Positions 30,713-36,320 of a stretch of 36,320 nucleotides of DNA are shown in pieces. The notes under the pieces were generated by a model. It ran no database searches, was not told where the DNA came from, and saw only the letters and a program-made list of their open reading frames with translations. The DNA is taken from contig BJHF01000067.1 of assembly GCA_014191855.1 (NCBI GenBank), positions 1-36,320 of the forward strand, given 5' to 3'. The stretch's first letter is position 1. Every line of letters starts with the position of its first letter. Origin of the DNA: Deltaproteobacteria bacterium. Lineage in GTDB: Bacteria > Myxococcota_A > UBA796 > SXON01. A program made the position numbers and the translations under genes.

Positions 30713-31543
30713 TCATCGGCACACCGTGCCGCGCCAGGCGCCGGCACCCAGCACCAGTTCGGCGGGCAACGGAACCGTCACCCCCTCCCCCTCGCCCAGC
30801 GCCCGACCGCTCACCTCCACCGGATTCGCCCCGGAGATCCGTAAGAATTCGGCTTCGTTCCCCACCACCTTGAGATGCACGTGCGCGCGGTTCACGCGAG
30901 GCCCCGCACCCGGGAGGGCTACGTGGTCGGCGCCCGAATCCGGCGAAGCGCGCCCGAGGGTCACCCGCCGTCCCTCCGGGATCGCTACGGCCCCTGCCGC
31001 CGCACGCACGCGCAATCCGGTGTCCCGATCGGTGTGATCCGCAGCGGGCGCCGCCGCTTTCTTGGGTTTGTCCGCCCGCATGGTGATCTCGCCCGGCGCT
31101 TCGACGGTTGCGGCGACATCCTTCTGGTGGCGCACCCGGATCACCCCCGAGCCCACTGCGATCTCTTCCGCCTCGTCGACCAGCAGCCGCACCACGAACG
31201 CATCGGGCATCCGGGCGTCGCGCCGCACCATCTCTTCGTGCAGCAGCGCCAGCAGATCTCCCCGCAACGAATCTTCAACGTGGCGCAGCCGGTCGTGATC
31301 CGCGCGCGACAGAAAACAGGCGTAGTCATTCCACAACCAGGGGCGCCCCTGCACGTCGGCGAACTCGCACGCGTCCATCACCGCGCAGATCGCCTGGCCG
31401 AGCGCATGCCCATCCACCGTGACCGGCGCCGGGGCCTTCACGAAGATGCTCTCCAGCGCCCCCCCAAGACCGGCGCGCTTCCGGCGCTTCGCCTTCGAAA
31501 AATCGATGAGGAAGGTGTCTGGCGTATCGCCCGCACGGATCAT
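30713..31543 (-). CDS. FhaA-like protein with a degenerate FHA domain (second copy)
   Basis: The 276-residue product starts at ATG 31543, overlapping the stop of the gene before it (ATGA). Residues 10-140 resemble the N-terminal domain of actinobacterial FhaA (DUF3662): RAGLGGALESIF, then a WNDYACFLSRADHDRL strand-helix, LLALLHEEM, AFVVRLLVDEAEE and VGSGVIRVRHQ. A linker with AAAPAADHTDRDTG leads to an FHA-like fold (about 195-276): RRVTLGRAS keeps the GR, but the phosphothreonine-contact motif SRxH reads NRAH. FHA domains bind phosphothreonine; this one may have reduced or altered binding. The order FHA, FHA, PP2C, SEDS-PBP, kinase-like matches the fhaA-pstP-rodA-pbpA-pkn order. The FhaA_N assignment is by eye. 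Confidence 0.72.
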   Translation of the reverse strand: MIRAGDTPDTFLIDFSKAKRRKRAGLGGALESIFVKAPAPVTVDGHALGQAICAVMDACEFADVQGRPWLWNDYACFLSRADHDRLRHVEDSLRGDLLALLHEEMVRRDARMPDAFVVRLLVDEAEEIAVGSGVIRVRHQKDVAATVEAPGEITMRADKPKKAAAPAADHTDRDTGLRVRAAAGAVAIPEGRRVTLGRASPDSGADHVALPGAGPRVNRAHVHLKVVGNEAEFLRISGANPVEVSGRALGEGEGVTVPLPAELVLGAGAWRGTVCR

Positions 31544-32250
31544 GAAGGCTCCAGTCGCAGCGCGACGCGCGCCTCTTTGCCGTCGTGAAACTCGATGTGG
31601 TCGCCGATCGCGACCGGGACGCGCCCCATCGCCGTCATCGCCGGCCGGCGTGGGCTCCCCTCGCGCGGGATCACCACGACGTACTCCCCCTGATCCTTCG
31701 CCTCCAGCTCGAACCCCGTGCCCGTGCGGCGCAAGACGGCCGCCGCCCGCGACAACCATCCGGCCGACTCTGAAAGCACGATGTCGTTCTGCAGCCGGTT
31801 GTCGGCGTGCCACCGGCCCCTCCCGAGGCGCCACTCGCGGCGGCCGGGCCCCACCGGGTATCGATCGCCGTCCTTGTCCCCACCCACGACCACGAGGACC
31901 GCGAACACCGGAGAGGGATCCTCGATCACCTCCACACCGTCGCTCTCGCCGAACTCCACCTCCCACCGGCGCGACGGCAACTCGGACGGGGCTATCCGTT
32001 CATTGAGCAACTTCGCAGTGATCTCCTGCTCCGTTGCCGGGTCGGCTGCCCAGCGCCGCAGCGTCTCCAAAGAGCCTTCGCTCGCCCGCACCTTCACGAT
32101 CACGCCGGGCGGAAACACCCACTCGCCCTTGCTCCCCCGCCGCCGGAGCGCCAGGATGCCGCTCGCAGTGAGCGACACCAGATCGGCGCGCCCGAGCTCG
32201 CCGTCGTTGTCCGCCATGAAGGACCGCTTCAACTCGTCCAACCAACGCAT
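31540..32250 (-). CDS. FhaA-like protein with a degenerate FHA domain (first copy)
   Basis: The 236-residue product (ATG 32250; a GTG at 32259 would add three residues) looks like a paralogue of the next gene. The N-terminal part has RRGSKGEWVFPPGVIVKVRASEGSLE and EQEITAKLLNERI, then RRWEVEFGESDGVEVIED, which fits an FhaA_N-like (DUF3662) pattern. Residues about 125-236 are FHA-like: REWRLGRGRWHADNRLQNDIVL keeps the GR and the polar loop, but the SRxHA motif reads SRAAA, losing the His. A terminator-like hairpin ends 20 bases upstream. It is the first gene of the run that continues with overlapping stops and starts down to the response regulator. The family is moderately sure. Confidence 0.68.
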   Translation of the reverse strand: MRWLDELKRSFMADNDGELGRADLVSLTASGILALRRRGSKGEWVFPPGVIVKVRASEGSLETLRRWAADPATEQEITAKLLNERIAPSELPSRRWEVEFGESDGVEVIEDPSPVFAVLVVVGGDKDGDRYPVGPGRREWRLGRGRWHADNRLQNDIVLSESAGWLSRAAAVLRRTGTGFELEAKDQGEYVVVIPREGSPRRPAMTAMGRVPVAIGDHIEFHDGKEARVALRLEPS

Positions 32251-32261
32251 GAAGCCCACTA

Positions 32262-32289
32262 ACTAGAAACCGGGGGCTCCGCGCCCCCG
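32262..32289 (-). terminator. Terminator-like hairpin before the first FHA gene (repeat copy 2)
   Basis: On the minus strand CGGGGGC, loop GCGGA, GCCCCCG is followed by GTTTCT. It lies seven bases after the stop of the FHA-GGDEF gene and ends 20 bases before ATG 32250. It fits an intrinsic terminator of the upstream gene. The loop, stem and T-run match the hairpin before tgt (2306-2332) on the opposite strand, at the same distance from the next start. Confidence 0.6.
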
Positions 32290-32295
32290 CTTGCG

Positions 32296-33315
32296 TCAGG
32301 TCGGGTCGACGCTCACCTGGTTGCGACCCGCACGTTTGGCCGCGAACAGCGCCACATCGGCCCGCGCCATCCACTTCCGCGCCGGCTCGCGAGCGCGCCA
32401 CTGGGCCACCCCGGCGCTCACAGTCACCTTGAGGCCCGGCGCGGTTCGTGACCAGTCGTGCCCTTGAACCTCCCGGCGCACGCGCTCGCCGACCTCCACC
32501 GCAGCGTTATGATCGGCGTTCGCCAAGAACATCACGATCTCCTCTCCCCCGTAGCGAACACACGCGTCGTTGTCGCGGACGCCGTACAGCATCAGGCGTG
32601 AACAGCCCACCAGCACGTCGTCGCCGATGTGGTGCCCGAAGCGGTCGTTCACCTGCTTGAAGTGGTCGATGTCGAAGAAGATGCACGAGAGCGGCCATCC
32701 GCTGCGCTGGCACTTGTCCAACAACGGCGGCAGCTCCTCATCGAGCCAGGCCCGCGTGAGCAGCCCGGTGAGCGGATCGAGATTTTGTTGCTTGAGCCGC
32801 GCAACGACGTTCTCGATGTGCTCGATCTCCTCGAGCGACAACATGTCGAGCCGCAGCGAAACCCCACCGACTTCGAGGTGATCCCCCGGCAGCAGGAACG
32901 CACGGTCGATGGGCTTGCCGTTCACGGATGTGCCGTTCGTGCTCCCAAGATCCTGGATCGCGATGGTCTGGTCGTCGTTCACCGTCACCCGCGCGTGGCG
33001 CCGTGAGACCAGCGCATCCGTAAGGATCATCCCCGCGCCTTCGTCGCGACCGAGGATCACGCTCTCGGAGCCGTTCAGGGTGACGTACGAGAGCATGTCG
33101 CGCCCGGCCACCACGCGCAACGTGGGAACCTCCACGCGTGTTTTCGCGCTTCTCGGCACGATTCGCATGCGCCGGGTGATCTCACCGTCGTTGTCGGCCA
33201 GCGTCGCGACATCGCTGGTCTTCGCCGGGACGCGCCGAACGACGGGCTCCTCCGGATGCGTGACCAGCTCTTCGGCGTCATCGGCGGGTGGTTTGGGTCC
33301 GGGCGGGAACGGCAT
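32296..33315 (-). CDS. FHA-GGDEF diguanylate cyclase
   Basis: The 339-residue product has a canonical FHA domain at about 72-155: VILGRDEGAGM, SRRHARV, DLGSTNGTSVNG, with all phosphothreonine contacts. A helical linker follows, then a GGDEF domain from about 175: DPLTGLLTRAWLDEEL, FFDIDHFKQVNDRFGH, and RYGGEEI at 254-260 as the active site (GGEE is an active variant). The inhibitory I-site RxxD is intact (R247, D250), five residues before it. It probably makes cyclic-di-GMP in answer to phosphothreonine signals and is feedback-inhibited. The start ATG 33315 is 13 bases after the M61 stop; an earlier in-frame ATG at 33399 would overlap the M61 gene by 71 bases and add 28 residues of no domain. 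Confidence 0.92.
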   Translation of the reverse strand: MPFPPGPKPPADDAEELVTHPEEPVVRRVPAKTSDVATLADNDGEITRRMRIVPRSAKTRVEVPTLRVVAGRDMLSYVTLNGSESVILGRDEGAGMILTDALVSRRHARVTVNDDQTIAIQDLGSTNGTSVNGKPIDRAFLLPGDHLEVGGVSLRLDMLSLEEIEHIENVVARLKQQNLDPLTGLLTRAWLDEELPPLLDKCQRSGWPLSCIFFDIDHFKQVNDRFGHHIGDDVLVGCSRLMLYGVRDNDACVRYGGEEIVMFLANADHNAAVEVGERVRREVQGHDWSRTAPGLKVTVSAGVAQWRAREPARKWMARADVALFAAKRAGRNQVSVDPT

Positions 33316-33328
33316 CGACGGGCGGGCC

Positions 33329-35056
33329 TCAGTTACGCGGAAGAGCTGCCGCGAGCCAGCCGTCGCGCACGGTTGATCGGAGGCTGTCTGTATGCTCACG
33401 CGCGACGATCTTCAAGTCTGGCGCCGGCGGCTGCCCGAGCACAATCTCGCGCTCCATTACGCGCCCGTCCCGCCCAACGAGGAGCCGAACGCTGCGTCCG
33501 GGCTTGAGATTCGCCAGCCGGTCGGGCAGCCCCGCGGCGTCGAGGCGCTCCGCGTCAATCGCAAGCAATTCGTCGGCAGGCGACAACGCCGACGCAGCCG
33601 GGCCATCCTCACGAACCGAGGTGACCGACAGCCCCGAGAGCTCCACCCCCAGCCATCCTCCCTTTCGGGACGGCGAGGCCACGAGGTCGAGCCCCGCGTG
33701 ATCGAGGGCCCGCTCCACATCCACCTCGTCCGTTCCGCGCACGCAGGCCGCGTACCACCTCGAGAAGCTGCCGTCTTCGTCCCCCACGAACCCCCGCGCG
33801 ATCTGCTCGATGGCGCCGGGCGGGAAGCCGCGGCCATGTCGGCCCCAGCCTTCCCAGAGCGCGCGGAGCAGGTCATCGAGGCTCCGGGTGCCACCGGTGC
33901 GGTGCCGGAGCTCAAGATCCATGCACCAGAGCACCACGGCGCCCTTGAGGTAGTAGCTGATGGTGCTGTTCACCGCATCCTCGTTGGGGCGGTACAGCTT
34001 GATCCAGGCGTCGAACGAGCTGTCTTCGAGGGACTGATGGCGGCGCCCGGGCTGCCCGCGGAGGCGGAACACGAGGTCGGCCAGCCGCTCAAGGTGCCGC
34101 GCGCGCGAGACAACGCCGGCGAGGAACGCAACCCGCTCCTCGTAGTACACGGTGCCCCCCTCAAGCCACCACAGCTCCCGGGTGTACGCCTCGTTCGCGT
34201 AGTCGAACGTCGGGCCGAGCTCCGCGGGGTGGATGCGCTTCACGTTCCAAGCGTGAAAGTGTTCGTGAGCCGCCAGCGTGAGGAACTCCTCGTACCCCTT
34301 GGGATCGGCAAACCCGAGGCGCGGCCTGAGGAGGACCGAGCAGTCCTTGTGCTCGAGGCCGCCGTGCCCGGAGCGTTGGTGCAGACTCACGAACTGGTAG
34401 TGCGAGTACGGCAACGTATCGCCGAAGAGCGCGGCCGCCGCGACCACGATGCTTCGGAGATCCTGGCTCATACGCGAGAGGTCGCCGTTATGGCGCGGCT
34501 CAATCCAGTGTTGGTGGGTCACCCCGAGCGCCTCGAAGTGCCCCTCCTCGAACGCCCCGATCGACACCGGCGAGTCCATCAGAGTGTCCAGATCCGGCGC
34601 AGAGAAGGTGGCGACGGTGCCGCCCGAGTTTGCCCCGACCACCGCGCGCGATGGCCCAAGCGGGCATACCGCCGTGTGGCCCGCCGGAACATCCACCGCC
34701 AGGGTGCTCGCCCCCTGCCCCGCCACGTAGACCAGGAGGTTGCTGGGCAGGAAGAACGCGAGCTCCTCATCCAGGAACGCGGTGCGAACCGTCTTGTCGC
34801 GGCCGTATACGTCGTACTCAAGCGTGCACGGCCCCCGTAGCGCCCAACGGTTCCGCGACACCCGCCGCACTTCGACCGGCGAGCCGGCCTCGTGCGCATG
34901 GATATCCCTCACGAACCGGGCGAACTCCCGCATCAAATAGCTGCCGGGCGCCCAGGAGGGGAAGTCTACCCACTCCGCCCCAGCGGGTACTCGCACGGAA
35001 ACGTGGAACCGGTGCCCGGGGCGATCGGCGAGCTGCACACGATAGGCGACGAACAT
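33329..35056 (-). CDS. M61 family (glycyl aminopeptidase-like) metallopeptidase with PDZ domain
   Basis: The 575-residue protein begins with the M61 N-terminal beta domain (WVDFPSWAPGSYLMREFARFVRDI). The zinc site is H264-E265-x-x-H268 in LAAHEHFHAWNVKRIHP, with third ligand E299 in WWLEGGTVYYEE, as in Sphingomonas glycyl aminopeptidase. The helical domain continues to about 480, and a PDZ-like end (SPSRKGGWLGVELSGLSVTSV, ASALSPADELLAID) spans about 465-550. No signal peptide is seen, so it is probably cytoplasmic. ATG 35056 directly precedes the conserved start. It is 60 bases downstream of the VWA lipoprotein, where only a small hairpin was seen, and 13 bases before the FHA-GGDEF gene. Confidence 0.93.
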   Translation of the reverse strand: MFVAYRVQLADRPGHRFHVSVRVPAGAEWVDFPSWAPGSYLMREFARFVRDIHAHEAGSPVEVRRVSRNRWALRGPCTLEYDVYGRDKTVRTAFLDEELAFFLPSNLLVYVAGQGASTLAVDVPAGHTAVCPLGPSRAVVGANSGGTVATFSAPDLDTLMDSPVSIGAFEEGHFEALGVTHQHWIEPRHNGDLSRMSQDLRSIVVAAAALFGDTLPYSHYQFVSLHQRSGHGGLEHKDCSVLLRPRLGFADPKGYEEFLTLAAHEHFHAWNVKRIHPAELGPTFDYANEAYTRELWWLEGGTVYYEERVAFLAGVVSRARHLERLADLVFRLRGQPGRRHQSLEDSSFDAWIKLYRPNEDAVNSTISYYLKGAVVLWCMDLELRHRTGGTRSLDDLLRALWEGWGRHGRGFPPGAIEQIARGFVGDEDGSFSRWYAACVRGTDEVDVERALDHAGLDLVASPSRKGGWLGVELSGLSVTSVREDGPAASALSPADELLAIDAERLDAAGLPDRLANLKPGRSVRLLVGRDGRVMEREIVLGQPPAPDLKIVAREHTDSLRSTVRDGWLAAALPRN

Positions 35057-35116
35057 GCGGCCCGCTCTATCCCGTACCCGACGGGCGCCCCCTCACAACC
35101 CGGCGCGCCGCGGAGC

Positions 35117-36121
35117 CTACTCCTCAGCCGCCGTGTCGTCCTGGGTTGCATCCGGCTCATGGGCATCGGCCAGCGGCTCGTAGGTGATGTTCACGACCGC
35201 GAGGGGATCCGGCACGAAGCTCGTGAACGTGACGCTGTTGCGGATGCCGTCGTACGTCCACTCGCTGCTTTTGAACTTGTCTTCTTCGCCGTCGGTGGTC
35301 ACAGTGACCTTGATGGTCTCCTCCACCGGCACTTCAGTAAGGAAGAACTCCCGCTTCAGGCCGGCCGCCTGCATGCCGAGCTCCTCAAGCACGCTGCTGT
35401 AGTCGGGCTCGCAGATCGAAAACTTGATCCCCCCGACCGCGTCTGTGACCTCAAGGTAGCCAGCCCCTTTCTCCGCCGTGGCGCAGCCGTTGGGCGAGGG
35501 CCCCACGATCGAGCTGAACCAGGTCATCTCGTCCTCTTCTTTCAGCGACTGCATCCAACTGCTGAACTCCGCCACGCTCACGTCTCGCGACCAGTCGCGC
35601 TCATCGCTGATGACCACGATGCTGAGCAGGGCCTCTTCGCGGTAGAAGCCGGCGTTGGTGGAGTTCGCGAGGCCGACCAGCGCCTTGTATGCCGCATCCT
35701 TCCCGCGCTCGTCTGAGCTGCCCATCGTGCCGAGGTTCGCGCGCTCCTTGAAGCTCGCAATCGCATCGGCGGCGGAGAGGGTGTTGTCGATGTAGCGGCT
35801 TCCCCCCTCAGAGATCAGGCTCCCGGTCTGCTGCCGGTTATCCATGTCGGTGCTCACGACGCCCACATGGTAGTCCATACCGGAGTCGGTGAAGTACCTC
35901 ATGAAGTCGTCGAAGTTGTCGCGGAGCGCCTTCTGCTCCTCGCTCATCGACCCGGAGTTGTCCACGACGAACAACACGTCCACCGAGGGCACGGTCACCT
36001 GCGTGATGTGATCCTCCTTTTCCGCCACCTCAAGATCCGGTGGGTTGTACGTGGTCTCCACCGAGGCGGGACCCTGGAGGTTGTACTCCTGACAGCCGAG
36101 AAGAGCGAGGGCGACGATCAC
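35117..36121 (-). CDS. Von Willebrand A domain lipoprotein
   Basis: From GTG 36121 the product has 334 residues with the lipoprotein signal MIVALALLGC (lipidation at C10). GGAGG lies five bases upstream. A second GTG at 36151, with its own GGAG, would give a longer signal of 20 residues. The VWA domain (about 47-225) opens VDVLFVVDNSGSMSEEQ with the metal site D54-x-S56-x-S58. It continues MDYHVGVVSTDMD, an SDERDWS strand with a probable second metal-site Asp, and a long helical insert. The last 100 residues are beta-rich and include FKSSEWTYDGIRNSVTF. VWA lipoproteins of this type are common in Myxococcota and bind proteins; the partner is unknown. Confidence 0.88.
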   Translation of the reverse strand: MIVALALLGCQEYNLQGPASVETTYNPPDLEVAEKEDHITQVTVPSVDVLFVVDNSGSMSEEQKALRDNFDDFMRYFTDSGMDYHVGVVSTDMDNRQQTGSLISEGGSRYIDNTLSAADAIASFKERANLGTMGSSDERGKDAAYKALVGLANSTNAGFYREEALLSIVVISDERDWSRDVSVAEFSSWMQSLKEEDEMTWFSSIVGPSPNGCATAEKGAGYLEVTDAVGGIKFSICEPDYSSVLEELGMQAAGLKREFFLTEVPVEETIKVTVTTDGEEDKFKSSEWTYDGIRNSVTFTSFVPDPLAVVNITYEPLADAHEPDATQDDTAAEE

Positions 36122-36194
36122 GGGGGCCTCCGGGCGCCCCGAATGTAGCACGAGAACGTGCTCCTCGCAGCGTCGAAGCGCCGTCCGCGGGGGG

Positions 36195-36239
36195 AAAAAT
36201 GAAACTGCCCCCGGAGTCGGAGGACTCAACGGGGGCAGT
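36195..36239 (-). terminator. Intrinsic terminator of the rRNA operon
   Basis: On the minus strand ACTGCCCCCG (36239-36230) pairs perfectly with CGGGGGCAGT (36213-36204). An inner GAGTC/GACTC stem closes on a four-base loop, and TTCATTTTT follows. It directly follows the 5S rRNA end and is the clearest terminator in the window. Confidence 0.9.
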
Positions 36240-36244
36240 AAGGG

Positions 36245-36320
36245 AAGGCCGGCGACTACCTACTCTCCCACAGCCTTGCAGCTGCAGTACCATCGGCGCA
36301 AGAGAGCTTAACTTCCGTGT
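36245..36320 (-). rRNA. rrf: 5S ribosomal RNA, 3' part (5' end beyond the window)
   Basis: The minus strand reads GGAAGTTAAGC, then GCGCCGATGGTACTGC, GTGGGAGAGTAGGT and GCCGGCC, the conserved 3' two-thirds of bacterial 5S rRNA. About 76 bases are visible; the 5' 40 or so bases lie outside. The 3' end is placed by pairing logic and may be a few bases off. A strong terminator follows. The rest of an rRNA operon presumably lies to the right. Confidence 0.92.

Noticed and set aside
33316..33399. A longer FHA-GGDEF start at 33399
   Set aside because: It would overlap the M61 gene by 71 bases and adds no domain; ATG 33315 fits the spacing.

Overview
The window is GC-rich, densely coded DNA from a bacterium with a diderm style of envelope. 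Three traits point to Myxococcota or a closely related lineage: many lipoproteins with Asp/Thr-rich linkers, MopE-type calcium-binding repeats, and large multidomain secreted peptidases. This placement is an inference from gene style. Genes are packed tightly, and stop/start overlaps (ATGA, GTGA, TGATG) are common. No insertion sequence, prophage, CRISPR array or tRNA was seen.

Left part (1-7750). A truncated S1-domain RNA-binding gene reads leftward. A divergent csrA-like gene reads rightward and overlaps queA. A structured 237-base gap follows, then tgt-yajC-secD-secF, an HU/IHF-like gene and a small secreted protein, joined by overlapping stops and starts. This part covers queuosine tRNA modification and the Sec accessory complex.

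Middle part (7750-18870). Rightward genes encode a PIN-PhoH ATPase, an unusual peptidoglycan-binding protein with a possible caspase-like His/Cys pair, and a small HEAT-like protein. A leftward GH18 lipoprotein is followed by an exported MsrB, a large M28-PDZ-TolB lipoprotein peptidase and a lamin-tail lipoprotein. An alpha/beta hydrolase (leftward) and the pseudouridine synthase RsuA (rightward) come next.

Right part (18867-36320). Everything reads leftward. In transcription order: a von Willebrand A lipoprotein, an M61 peptidase with a PDZ-like end, an FHA-GGDEF diguanylate cyclase, a terminator-like hairpin, two FhaA-like FHA proteins, a PP2C phosphatase, a single protein joining a SEDS (RodA/FtsW) glycan polymerase to a class B penicillin-binding protein, a kinase-like membrane protein, a sensor histidine kinase, its OmpR-type regulator, a MopE/beta-helix lipoprotein and an RNA cytosine methyltransferase. 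The end of a 5S rRNA gene and its terminator lie at the right edge.

The most striking content is the block at 21549-32250. It has the parts and nearly the order of the actinobacterial fhaA-fhaB-pstP-rodA-pbpA-pknA-pknB cluster. Here the polymerase and transpeptidase are one polypeptide, the kinase lacks visible ATP-binding elements, and a two-component system is appended. It looks like a phosphorylation-controlled peptidoglycan synthesis module.
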